In this document: positions 34,670 through 43,835 of the stretch, piece by piece
Position numbering within the stretch: the first letter of the stretch is position 1
How the letters are laid out: the number at the start of each line of letters is the position of its first letter
Origin: Bacillus_I endophytica_A
GTDB taxonomy: Bacteria > Bacillota > Bacilli > Bacillales > Bacillaceae_H
Reading direction: 5' to 3'
DNA: 64,000 nt
Assembly (NCBI RefSeq): GCF_026790145.1
Contig: NZ_JALAMS010000009.1
Coordinates: 20,583 to 84,582 of the forward strand
Notes under the pieces: generated by a model
The model's database searches: none
What the model saw: the letters and a program-made list of their open reading frames with translations, nothing else
Told to the model about the DNA's origin: nothing
Program-made: the position numbers and the translations under genes

Positions 34670-37358
34670 AATGAATGATTTTGCTTTCTTTCGCTTTCTT
34701 CGCTACGTTTACAGCCCAACCTGATAACGGTTTTTTTAGAAGGAAGGCAAGTAAAATAGCTATGAAAAGGAACAAGACAAGTAATAGAATATCATGAATC
34801 ATTATATCTCGCACAATTCCACCTGTTGTTTCACGCAGCAAACCAATAGCATACGTAAAAGGTAAAAATGGATTAATTGCTTGGAAAAATGGTGGCGTTG
34901 TTTGAATAGGGAACGTTCCTCCAGAGCCTGAAATTTGGAGCACAAGCAAAATAATCGCAAACGCTTTGCCGATGTTTCCAAATACGGAAACGAATGTGTA
35001 AATAATCGTCAGGAAAACAATACTGATAAAAATTGCCGATAAGACAAAGGCCGTTGGTTCTGCTACATATGACCCTAATATAAACAAGTCCCCAAGCGTA
35101 ACAATGAGCGCTTGAAAGAATCCAATTGTTAAAAAGGTGAGAAGACGTCCGAAGTAAATATGCATTCCTTTTGTTCCTTCTTGAACATCTTCTACATCAA
35201 CTCGGAGTAATGAAATAAGGAGTAGTCCTCCTACCCATAAGCAAAGAGCTGTATAAAATGGCGTCATAGCTGATCCGTAGTTTGGAATTGGAAACTGTTT
35301 ATCTTCTTTTAATTGAACAGGACTTGTAAAAAAGTCACTTTCTTTTTGAACATCATTTTTTAAGAGCTCAATGATATCTCCTAGATCATTTTCCCCTTCA
35401 AAATCTCGAATTTTGTCTGCAGCATTTTTAACAGAGTCTTCAAGGTCTGGCAAGTCATCACGAACAAGATTTGCTACTTTGTGAACTGTCTCTTCTACTT
35501 CTGGAAGTTTTGTTTGAACAAGATCTGCTGCCTTTTGGATTTCTTTCTCTGCTTCAGGCAAATCATTGTTCACAAAATCTGCTGCTTTATGAATTTGAGC
35601 CTCAACAGCTGGGAGGTCATTTTGTACAAATGCAGATCCGCTGTTTACAGCGTTTGTAAAGTCATCCATTTTACTAGAAATAGTTGTTGCTGCTTCATGA
35701 ATACGGTCGCGGATAGTTGGTAACTGCTCCTGTAAACTTGTGAGTTCTTGTTGTCCATATTGGAGACCACTTGAAGCATCATTTAACACACCTTTAATGT
35801 CTGGAAGCTTTTCTTTTGCTGTTTGTACAGCGTTATTTGCGTTTTTTGCGTTTTCTGTAAGCTCATCTAACCCACTATTAACAGCTGGAACGATAGAAGA
35901 GTCGTAGTTTGCCAACACATTAGATAGTGTGTTGTTTGCATCTGTTGCAAGCGTATTTAAGCGATCTAACGCTTCACTCGAAGGCTGCTCACCTCTTTTT
36001 AAAGCATTTTCAATGTTTACAACCGCTTCACGCTGATTAGTAAAACTATCTTTTACGTTATTTACCCTGTTAATGACTCCTGCTAGAGCATTATTTCCCG
36101 TGTATTCATTTAGCTTTGTAAGTAAATCAACTGTACGATCTGCAGCATCAATGCCTGAAGACAAACGTGTTTCTAAAGCACTTAGCGTTTCAATATATGT
36201 TGCTCTATTTTCATCATTAACGTTTTTTAATTCCTCTGTGACACCTGCAACATCTTTTGCCGTTTGATTAAGAAGGACAAGATTTTGTTTTATAACAGGA
36301 GCTACTTCGTTAAACGCTCCTTCATTTTTCTCTAAAAAGTCATTTAGCCCTTGTGAAAATTCGCTTCCTTTATTAGCAATGTTCTCAATTGTCGGAAGGG
36401 TGGACTGTGCTTTCATGACAATTTCATTTGCTTTTTTAGCATCTTCTAGCGCTTTATTTAACCCTTCTTCAATTTTATAAAAGTTTTGGTCAATCTCTAC
36501 AACTCGATCTCCTGCACTTTTAATTTCAGGAAGCTTCTTTTGAAGCTCTATAATCTCATTTCCTGCTTCCTTAACTTTTGGAAGCTCTTTTTCAATTTTT
36601 AAAACACTTTGCCCTGCTGCTTGAATTTCAGGAAGTTTTTCTTCAAGCTCCACAACTTTTTGGCCTTGTTCACGAATTTCAGGAAGTTTCTGCTCAATTT
36701 CAAGCGCTTTGTTCCCCATATCTTCAATTTCAGGAAGCTTTTCCTCTAGTGCAAATACACGATTTTCAAAGTTTCGGATTGTTGGAAGCTCTTGCTCAAG
36801 TTCAATTCCTATTCGATTAAACTCTTCAAACATTGATTTCGTTGCTGTCTTAACAAACTTTTCACTCACTTGTTCTGTGACGTTTGAGGCACCTTTTGAT
36901 GTAATCTTTGGAGCCACAGCATTAATTTTTTCGTTTACACTATAATAAATTTGTGGTTTCTGAGGATTTTCTTCGAGAACTGTTCCAATTTTTTTGGAAA
37001 AATCTTTTGGAATAACAAGGCTTGCGTAGTAATCCCCATGTCTCACGCCGCGTTGTGCTTCCTTCTCACTTACAAACTTCCAACCTAAGTCTTTATTCTC
37101 TTTAAGAGACTTTACTACTTCTTCTCCGACGTCTATCTTTTTGTTAATTTTTCCCTTGTGAATGAATGTTCCTTCATCTTTGTTCACAACAGCAATTTCA
37201 ATATCTTTTGTATTGGAATACGGATCCCATGATGCTTTAATATTAAACCACGCATAGAGGGATGGAAGAATCATAAGCCCTACAACTAAAAAAAGAGCCA
37301 TTGGAACTTTAAAAATGCGAACCCAATCATTTCGATAAATTTGAAAAATATGCTTCAT
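34668..37358 (-). CDS. yhgE: YhgE/Pip family membrane protein with internal repeats
   Basis: An 896-residue membrane protein. One N-terminal helix (about 18-36), a long extracytoplasmic region (40-690), and five or six C-terminal helices (about 700-885) ending in an ABC-2-like domain. The external part has coiled-coil repeats of about 21 residues: six near copies of LPEI-x3-G-x3-V/I-E-x-E between about 205 and 315, and a second set of about 18 residues (DLPEAEKEIQKAADLV) between about 590 and 660. Pip of Lactococcus is a phage receptor, and EsaA/YueB relatives belong to type VII secretion or phage SPP1 binding. No ESX genes are nearby. Function here unknown. Confidence 0.9.
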   Translation of the reverse strand: MKHIFQIYRNDWVRIFKVPMALFLVVGLMILPSLYAWFNIKASWDPYSNTKDIEIAVVNKDEGTFIHKGKINKKIDVGEEVVKSLKENKDLGWKFVSEKEAQRGVRHGDYYASLVIPKDFSKKIGTVLEENPQKPQIYYSVNEKINAVAPKITSKGASNVTEQVSEKFVKTATKSMFEEFNRIGIELEQELPTIRNFENRVFALEEKLPEIEDMGNKALEIEQKLPEIREQGQKVVELEEKLPEIQAAGQSVLKIEKELPKVKEAGNEIIELQKKLPEIKSAGDRVVEIDQNFYKIEEGLNKALEDAKKANEIVMKAQSTLPTIENIANKGSEFSQGLNDFLEKNEGAFNEVAPVIKQNLVLLNQTAKDVAGVTEELKNVNDENRATYIETLSALETRLSSGIDAADRTVDLLTKLNEYTGNNALAGVINRVNNVKDSFTNQREAVVNIENALKRGEQPSSEALDRLNTLATDANNTLSNVLANYDSSIVPAVNSGLDELTENAKNANNAVQTAKEKLPDIKGVLNDASSGLQYGQQELTSLQEQLPTIRDRIHEAATTISSKMDDFTNAVNSGSAFVQNDLPAVEAQIHKAADFVNNDLPEAEKEIQKAADLVQTKLPEVEETVHKVANLVRDDLPDLEDSVKNAADKIRDFEGENDLGDIIELLKNDVQKESDFFTSPVQLKEDKQFPIPNYGSAMTPFYTALCLWVGGLLLISLLRVDVEDVQEGTKGMHIYFGRLLTFLTIGFFQALIVTLGDLFILGSYVAEPTAFVLSAIFISIVFLTIIYTFVSVFGNIGKAFAIILLVLQISGSGGTFPIQTTPPFFQAINPFLPFTYAIGLLRETTGGIVRDIMIHDILLLVLFLFIAILLAFLLKKPLSGWAVNVAKKAKESKIIH

Positions 37359-37574
37359 ATACCTCTCACCTAACTCGTTTAATGTCTTGTTGCTGTTAAG
37401 GAAATAAAATGCATGTTCAATTTACTTCTTTTTGTAAAATATTATTTCCCTAAACTTTACGGAATAACTATATCTTTCTTAGGGTAAAGTGCGCTGGAAC
37501 AATTGTCAACATTTTTATATGCTCTTTTTCTTTTTAGAAGTTCTTTCTATTTTGCACCATTTCTTTTAAAAATA
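37359..37574. other. Intergenic region upstream of yhgE
   Basis: About 215 AT-rich bases holding the yhgE ribosome site and promoter. No reading frame supported. No operator recognised. Confidence 0.4.
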
Positions 37575-37608
37575 TAAATATCCCGCAGAAAAATTTCTGC
37601 GGGATATT
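37575..37608 (-). terminator. Terminator after topB
   Basis: AATATCCCGCAGAAA and complement with a 3-base loop, next to the topB stop. Confidence 0.88.
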
Positions 37609-37610
37609 TG

Positions 37611-39689
37611 CTAATCTTTCTTCTGTAACGCTTGTTTTAATGCATCTCCTAAGCTTGAACCGAATGAACCATCATCACTATATTTCTTAAGTAAGTTTCT
37701 TTCTTCTCGTTTTGATACTTTCTTCTTTTTATCCTGTGCTTTTTCAGTAATTTGACAGGGACGACATTGAAAATACGTTCCTGCTTTGCCATTATGAATC
37801 TCCATTTTCTTATGACACTGTGGGCAGCGACGATTTGAGAGCTTCGGATCTTTTGCTCTACGGTAAGAACATTCATGACTTGAACAAACGAGCATTCGCC
37901 CATTTTTCCCCTTGCGTTCCCGAAGCAACTCTCCACACTCTGGGCACTTTGAACCTGTTAAATTATGAGGTCTGTACGTTTTCTCGCTTTTTTTCACGTC
38001 ACTTACGATTTTTTCCGTTTGCTTTCTAATATTGGCCATAAACGTTTTGGCGTTTCCTTTTCCTCTTGCAATATTTTCAAGTTCTTGTTCCCATTTTGCC
38101 GTAAGTTCTGGTGACTTTAATTCTTCTGCGACTAGGTCAATAAGCTGCTTTCCTTTTTTAGTTGGGTAGAGACGATGATTTGTTCTTTCAATAGATTCTG
38201 CGCTAAGCAGTTTTTCAATAATATCAGCTCGAGTTGCTGGTGTTCCAAGATTATGTTTTTCCATTTGAGCTAATAAGTCTGCTTCTGAAAAACGTTGGGG
38301 TGGTTCTGTTAGACCTGTTTTAAGATCTATGTTTTGTACAGTAAGCTCTTGGTTTTCTTTTAAAAGCGGAAGAGCTTGGTCATTGTCCCCTCCACCAAAT
38401 AGGCCTTTGAATCCTTGTTCAATCGTTCGTTTTCCATGTGCAACAAATCGTTCTTCATTAATATCAAGCTCAATTGTCATCTTTTCATATTCATAAGCAG
38501 GGTAAAAAAGCTCAATAAAACGTTTTACAATAAGCTCGTAAAGCTTTCTCTCATCAGCTGATAAATCGTTTAAAAATAGGGGCTGATCTGTAATAATAAT
38601 CGCATGGTGGTCGCTTACTTTCTCATTGTTTACAACTCGTTTTGGCAATGTTGGATTTCCCTTTAAGAGCGGGCGAACTTCTTCTTTATAAGTACCTGCA
38701 ATACTTTCTAAACGGTCTCGCATTGTTGTAACCATATCTGTTGTTAAATAGCGAGAATCTGTTCTAGGGTATGTAACAAGCTTATGTTGCTCATACAGCT
38801 TCTGCAATACATTAAGCGTCTTTTTCGCTGAAAACTGGAATCGCTTGTTTGCTTCACGCTGCAATTCATTTAGATCATACGGTAATGGCTGAGCTTCCGT
38901 TCCTTTTTTCTTTCGAATGCTTTTGACAACCGCTTTCGTTCCCTGAAGTTTTTTATATCTCGATTTTGCTTCTTCTTGCTTAAAAATACGTTTGTCTTTG
39001 CTTCCTTGCCATTGTGCTTTAAATTGAGTAAACTCTGCTTCAATCGTCCAAAATGTCTGAGGTTTAAACGATTGAATCGTCTTCTCTCGTTCGAATACCA
39101 TTGCAAGTGTTGGAGTTTGAACACGACCGGCTGAAAGCGGCTCTTCAAATTTTGTTGTAAGTGCTCTTGAAATATTAAGTCCAATAAGCCAATCTGCTTC
39201 AGCTCTGCATAGAGCAGATTCATATAGACGGTTAAATGCTTGCCCAGGTTGAAGATTTTTAAATCCATCTCGAATTGCTTTATCTGTTTGTGAAGAAATC
39301 CACAGACGTTTAAACGGTTTATTGAAATGAATTTTCTCCATAATCCAGCGAGCAACAAGCTCACCTTCACGACCGGCATCTGTTGCAATCACAAGTTCAC
39401 CTACATCTTTTCGTTTGGCAAGTTGTGATACGTGCTGAAATTGAGCACCTGTTTTTTTCATTACTTTTAGCTTCATTTCTTTTGGCATGATTGGTAAATC
39501 TTCTAATTTCCACGTTTTATACCGATTATCGTAATCTTCAGGCGTTTTCAGCTCAACTAAATGCCCTAATGCCCATGTGACGATATATTTAGCACCTTCA
39601 ATGCTTCCTTTTCCTTTTTTAGTGCAGCCAAGAACGCGTGCAATTTCACGAGCAACGCTTGGCTTTTCTGCAAGTACAAGTGTTTTCAT
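37611..39689 (-). CDS. topB: DNA topoisomerase III
   Basis: A 692-residue type IA topoisomerase. TOPRIM domain with E9 (LAEKPSVAREIA) and DAGREGE (104-110); active-site tyrosine Y307 in TYPRTDSRYL; NLGTPATRADII; and two C-terminal zinc-ribbon modules (CPECGELL...CSSHECSY and CPQCHKKM...CRPCQ), the second slightly degenerate. It removes negative supercoils and resolves recombination intermediates. Start at ATG 39689, behind GGAGGT; the frame is open for 35 codons more upstream but without a ribosome site and unlike the family. Confidence 0.95.
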   Translation of the reverse strand: MKTLVLAEKPSVAREIARVLGCTKKGKGSIEGAKYIVTWALGHLVELKTPEDYDNRYKTWKLEDLPIMPKEMKLKVMKKTGAQFQHVSQLAKRKDVGELVIATDAGREGELVARWIMEKIHFNKPFKRLWISSQTDKAIRDGFKNLQPGQAFNRLYESALCRAEADWLIGLNISRALTTKFEEPLSAGRVQTPTLAMVFEREKTIQSFKPQTFWTIEAEFTQFKAQWQGSKDKRIFKQEEAKSRYKKLQGTKAVVKSIRKKKGTEAQPLPYDLNELQREANKRFQFSAKKTLNVLQKLYEQHKLVTYPRTDSRYLTTDMVTTMRDRLESIAGTYKEEVRPLLKGNPTLPKRVVNNEKVSDHHAIIITDQPLFLNDLSADERKLYELIVKRFIELFYPAYEYEKMTIELDINEERFVAHGKRTIEQGFKGLFGGGDNDQALPLLKENQELTVQNIDLKTGLTEPPQRFSEADLLAQMEKHNLGTPATRADIIEKLLSAESIERTNHRLYPTKKGKQLIDLVAEELKSPELTAKWEQELENIARGKGNAKTFMANIRKQTEKIVSDVKKSEKTYRPHNLTGSKCPECGELLRERKGKNGRMLVCSSHECSYRRAKDPKLSNRRCPQCHKKMEIHNGKAGTYFQCRPCQITEKAQDKKKKVSKREERNLLKKYSDDGSFGSSLGDALKQALQKKD

Positions 39690-39858
39690 TTTTATAACCT
39701 CCAATATCCACTTTTCATTATACTTTGTAAGTAAGAGAAACAAAACCTTTTCGTTCCTTGTGAAGAAGAATCGGTATTTCTTGCCCCTTTTCACGTTTTT
39801 TTCGTATATAATAAGAAAGGTATATATGATTCATTTTGTACATAGAAAGGACAAAAAA

Positions 39859-41127
39859 ATGAAGAAACACACGATAACAGCTTTACTATTTTTTCTAGGT
39901 ATTTTACTAATGCCGCTGACAGCACAAGCGGAATCATCTTCTCCAACAAAAGACGAACTTTTTTTTCGATCTCAAAATCAAGATAACGTAGAACAGTTAA
40001 TACAAGAAGTGTTTGGAAGCTATGATGCTTTTAAAAACTATGGAACCGTTTATTTTGCTGATGATGGGACAATTACGCTCGGCTTTACAGAGAGAAATGA
40101 AAAAGTAAAAACATTCGAAAATAAAGTAAATGACCTTATACGTGAAACAACTCTTGCTTACCGACCATCTCTTATGAAAGAAACGGCTCCTATTGTACAT
40201 TATAAACGTGCTGCTTACAGCACAAGCGATTTAGAACATGTAGAAGAACAACTTTGGCACAACATGAGACAGCTAGGATTAGCCGAACAAAACAAAACAA
40301 TGATGACTTCTATTGATACAGAGCATGAAAAAGTGATTCTTGAGGTCCATAACATGTCATCTATTGATAAAGAGAAGTTAACACAAGCACTTCCTTCGAT
40401 CGTAGAAATTCAAGAAAATGCTGACCTTTCTTCCCCACGCATTCAGCTTTCTCGAGAAAGAGACTGGACGAAGCTTGGCGGAGGGATTCGCGTACATGAT
40501 AGCGCAGGAAACTATTGTACAACAGCTGGAGTAGCTCAAAAAGGAAGTCGTTATTTCTTGCTTACAGCAGGTCATTGTCTAAATGGGGATAAAAGCGTCG
40601 TCTACCAAGGATCAACCGTTGTTGGTCATGATCATTCAACAGCTAACTATTCAGGCATTGATGTTGGTCTTATTTCACTTGATGCTAATACTCTTGCAAG
40701 CGGCCGCTACGCAACACGTCTCTTCTATGAACGTGCTGAAGATAAAAGTGACTATGATTCATTTATTACAGGCTATGCTCCTGTTTATCAAAATGCCTAT
40801 GTTTGCAAATCCGGTATCACAACGGGTGTTACGTGCGGTTATGTAACGAAGAGCAGCACAACTGTAGATTTTGCGAATGATAGATATGGAGAGCTAAAAA
40901 CAGCCTTTATTCGCGGTGAAGAAGGTTCTTTTTATTCTAGAGGGGGAGACAGCGGAGCTATTACATATGATCCTGTTACACATAAGCTCTATGGAATTCA
41001 TGTTGGTGGCATTGCAAATGGCACATATGGCTGGATGACCAAAATTACGGATGTCATCGATCACTATAGTTCACCAAATGAACCGTTTCTTCCATACTCA
41101 AACTCTCAAAATATCAAACTCTCGTAA
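39859..41127 (+). CDS. Secreted streptogrisin/alpha-lytic-like serine protease (S1)
   Basis: A 422-residue preproprotease. Signal peptide 1-24 (cleavage after TAQA), a pro-region of about 170 residues that should act as folding chaperone, then a chymotrypsin-fold protease. Catalytic triad: H239 (LLTAGHC), D268 (YSGIDVGLIS), S365 (GGDSGAI). Cysteine pairs C220/C240 and C316/C326 are placed as in streptogrisins. This family is common in actinomycetes and less so in Bacillus. ATG follows GAAAGGAC. Divergent from topB; ends in a strong terminator. Confidence 0.9.
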   Translation: MKKHTITALLFFLGILLMPLTAQAESSSPTKDELFFRSQNQDNVEQLIQEVFGSYDAFKNYGTVYFADDGTITLGFTERNEKVKTFENKVNDLIRETTLAYRPSLMKETAPIVHYKRAAYSTSDLEHVEEQLWHNMRQLGLAEQNKTMMTSIDTEHEKVILEVHNMSSIDKEKLTQALPSIVEIQENADLSSPRIQLSRERDWTKLGGGIRVHDSAGNYCTTAGVAQKGSRYFLLTAGHCLNGDKSVVYQGSTVVGHDHSTANYSGIDVGLISLDANTLASGRYATRLFYERAEDKSDYDSFITGYAPVYQNAYVCKSGITTGVTCGYVTKSSTTVDFANDRYGELKTAFIRGEEGSFYSRGGDSGAITYDPVTHKLYGIHVGGIANGTYGWMTKITDVIDHYSSPNEPFLPYSNSQNIKLS

Positions 41128-41128
41128 A

Positions 41129-41160
41129 AAAACAGCAGGGAAACTCCCTGCTGTTTTTTT
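41129..41160. terminator. Bidirectional terminator
   Basis: AACAGCAGGGA, short loop, TCCCTGCTGTTTTTTTT between convergent protease and ggt. Confidence 0.92.
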
Positions 41161-42911
41161 TATTTACCTTTTACAGTGTCCACTCCAGCTGCACTACCAA
41201 CTCTTGATGAATCAGCTGCACCCAGATAAAAAGAATCATAAATATCAATTGTTTGTACATTTCCAATCTCTTCTGGCTTATCATCAAATTTGTATCCTAA
41301 CTTTTCAAGCTCTTTTATTGTCTCAGATGGAATTCCTTTTTCATATCTAATATTCGGATATGTCGGAGTATAAATACGTGGTTCTTCAATGGCAGCTTCT
41401 TCCGACATACCATAGTCAATTTTATTAATCAATGTTTGAGCAACAGAAGCGATAATAGTTGGTCCTCCTGGAGATCCTACTGTTATAACAGGCTTGTGAT
41501 CTTTTAGAACGATAGTCGGCGACATACTGCTCATCGGACGCTTATTTGGCTGGACTTCATTTGGCCCTCCTGGATAAGCATCAAAATCGGTCATTTCATT
41601 ATTTAACATTATTCCATAGCCAGGTACCATAATTCCTGTTCCGAAAACTTGTTCAATTGTTGTTGTATAGGAAACAAGATTCCCCCACTTATCAGCAATT
41701 GTAAAATGCGTTGTTTGCCCAATTTCTTTGTCATCTTTTTTCGGCACGTATTCTGTTTCAGGTTTTCCTCCTTGATAACTCCATGGATCTCCTGGTTTTA
41801 CATTTTTATTTGCTTTCAAAAGCTCGATTTCTTTACTTCGTTTTTCTAAATAGTTTTCATTAAGCATGCCTGAAATGGGGACGTCCACAAAGTCCGTGTC
41901 ACCAATATACTTATTTCGGTCTGCGAAAGCGAGATGCATTGCTTCAGCGACAAGATTGTACTTCTCTTTCGACCGTGCACCATACTGACTAATATTATAA
42001 GGCTCAAGCATTTTTAAAATTTGTAAAACCGTCAATCCTCCAGAACTTGGGGGAGGCATTGAGATAATATCATAACCGTGATATGTTCCTTTAATTGGCG
42101 TTTGTTCTTTTACTGTATAATCTTCCAAATCCTCTTCTGTCATACTTCCGCCATGATCTTTGACTGTTTTTACAATGGCTTTTCCTAATTCTCCATCGTA
42201 AAGGGCTTGAGATCCTTCTTTTCCAATTAATTGTAAGGTTTTAGCTAAATCTCTTTGTTTTAAAAGTGCTCCTTCCTTTAAAACTTGTCCGTTTGGCGCA
42301 TACACCCTTTTTGCTTCTTCCGACAGCTTGTCCTTACTATCTTCAATACTATCTGAAAGCGTATCACTCACATTAAATCCATCTTTTGCAAGATTTTCAG
42401 CAGGTTTAACAAGAGCTTTCCACTTCATTTTTCCCCATTTTTCATGTGCTTCTTCGAGTCCAAGGAGCGTACCTGGCACTCCAACAGCTTTCCCTGACGT
42501 GTGGCGTTCTTTAAATGGAATAGCTTTTCCATTTTCGTCTAGAAAAAGATCTGCGGTTACATCACTTGGCGCTTTTTCCCGGCTGTTTATGATGGATACT
42601 TGCTTTGTTTTGCCGTCATAAACCATCATAAATCCCCCGCCACCAATGCCTGACATCATCGGCTCTGTTACATTTAAAGCGAGCTGAACAGCAACCGCTG
42701 CATCAACAGCTGTTCCCCCTTTTTCAAGCACCTCTTGTCCAACCCTAGTTGCATAAGGCTCTGCTGTTGCTACCATGCCTTCTTTTCCAACATCAACTTT
42801 GCTTACAGGAAGAGAAGACGTGCTTTTAGCAGATACGCTAGATAAACTGCCCCCTAGCGTAAGAGAAAAAAGAATAAAGACTGTTAAAAATTTAGACAAA
42901 GTCTTTCTCAT
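41160..42911 (-). CDS. ggt: Gamma-glutamyltransferase
   Basis: A 583-residue secreted Ntn-hydrolase precursor. Signal peptide 1-28 (cleavage after VSA). It self-cleaves before T400 (GQTTHFTIAD), giving large and small subunits; T400 is the nucleophile. Other motifs: GIGGGGFMMVYDG (89-100), the GSPGGPTI oxyanion-hole loop, and RPMSSMSPT. It hydrolyses or transfers the gamma-glutamyl group of glutathione analogues, glutamine and poly-gamma-glutamate. Size matches B. subtilis Ggt (about 587). ATG follows AAAGGAGG. Confidence 0.95.
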   Translation of the reverse strand: MRKTLSKFLTVFILFSLTLGGSLSSVSAKSTSSLPVSKVDVGKEGMVATAEPYATRVGQEVLEKGGTAVDAAVAVQLALNVTEPMMSGIGGGGFMMVYDGKTKQVSIINSREKAPSDVTADLFLDENGKAIPFKERHTSGKAVGVPGTLLGLEEAHEKWGKMKWKALVKPAENLAKDGFNVSDTLSDSIEDSKDKLSEEAKRVYAPNGQVLKEGALLKQRDLAKTLQLIGKEGSQALYDGELGKAIVKTVKDHGGSMTEEDLEDYTVKEQTPIKGTYHGYDIISMPPPSSGGLTVLQILKMLEPYNISQYGARSKEKYNLVAEAMHLAFADRNKYIGDTDFVDVPISGMLNENYLEKRSKEIELLKANKNVKPGDPWSYQGGKPETEYVPKKDDKEIGQTTHFTIADKWGNLVSYTTTIEQVFGTGIMVPGYGIMLNNEMTDFDAYPGGPNEVQPNKRPMSSMSPTIVLKDHKPVITVGSPGGPTIIASVAQTLINKIDYGMSEEAAIEEPRIYTPTYPNIRYEKGIPSETIKELEKLGYKFDDKPEEIGNVQTIDIYDSFYLGAADSSRVGSAAGVDTVKGK

Positions 42912-43302
42912 AAAATTCCTCCTTTTACAAACTTTTCTGGCTTTTCAATTATCTCATGTTTATACCTAAAAAATGAGAGCCTTTTTCCCTAACTCCCCTG
43001 TTCTTTCCTCGACAGAAACAGTCAAAATAAGTGTTTTTCCTCTTCTTTATAAAGAAAAGTACGCCACTAAAGGAGTTCTTTTCTTCAATCTATGAGGACT
43101 ATTATTCTAGAAAGCTTACGATGTCTTTACAAGCTTTTCTCCTCAAATTGACTATTATAAATCGCTAATGTTAATTCCTACATCATGTAAGTCATTTAAA
43201 CTGCCGTTTAGCGTGGCGCTTAAAATTTGTATGAAAGCCGTCATCTTGTTTTCTTCTTGGTCATTAAGCTATTAGGAATTTTCTTTGGATCACCTTTTCA
43301 AT
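42912..43302. other. Intergenic region with gene debris
   Basis: About 390 bases after the ggt start with no intact gene. On the minus strand, 43148-43270 reads protein-like (MTAFIQILSATLNGSLNDL, then HDVGINISDL and stop), and a preceding DPKKIPNSL lies in another frame. This looks like the end of a small decayed gene, but I cannot name it. Confidence 0.4.
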
Positions 43303-43335
43303 AAAAAAATTGCTGCGAGCATCGCAGCAATTTTT
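43303..43335 (-). terminator. Terminator after decayed gene
   Basis: AAAATTGCTGCGA, 3-base loop, TCGCAGCAATTTT, directly after the pseudogene stop. Confidence 0.88.
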
Positions 43336-43676
43336 AAATAGCCTTTAAACGACTTTCTTCTTCCTTTTGAAATAAGTGGCCATAAATAGGGTACTTCTTA
43401 TCGATTTTTCCCTCTATATAATAAACATGTTGGGCTAGATTGCAAAGATGCCTCACTATAAGCTGTATATGATGTTGTGACATATTAGCAATATAAAGCT
43501 TAATTTCACTATTTTGTTTTTTTCAAGCGTTGAATCCGTTCTTCTCAATGCTTCTATAACAGCCCCATGCTCTTTATAATCCCACTCCGTTTTTCTGAAA
43601 GAGAATAGAGGGCACTTAAAATTGAAAAGTAGTCCCAATGCTTTTTGACCACTTTTTCTAACGTAATTTTCTCCAT
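43334..43676 (-). pseudogene. Unknown 115-residue gene broken by two single-base deletions
   Basis: Starts at ATG 43676 after AAGGGGATGAGAAG (MEKITLEKVVKKHWDYFSIL). The reading switches frame twice to stay protein-like: to TEWDYKEHGAVIEALRRTD and then to QNSEIKLYIANMSQHHIQLI and YYIEGKIDKKYPIYGHLF, ending at 43334 before a terminator. Both switches are in A-runs (five A in place of six, seven in place of eight), so two missing A bases restore one frame. Either a young pseudogene or homopolymer sequencing errors. Family not recognised. Confidence 0.65.
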
Positions 43677-43835
43677 CTTCTCATCCCCTTAACTGGAAAT
43701 GTGTTTTTCACGTTTACCCTTTATATATCCTTTTCAATAAAAAAGAAAAGAATCCTGTCATGACATTTTATTTCATTCATACGCTATTTATGATAGGGCT
43801 TTTCCAAGATATCAAAGAGAACGAGGTGAAGAGAG

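Noticed and set aside
43780..43800. CATACGCTA upstream of the unknown membrane protein as a sigma-K or sigma-E -10
   Set aside because: No AC at 17 bases and no clear sigma-E -35.
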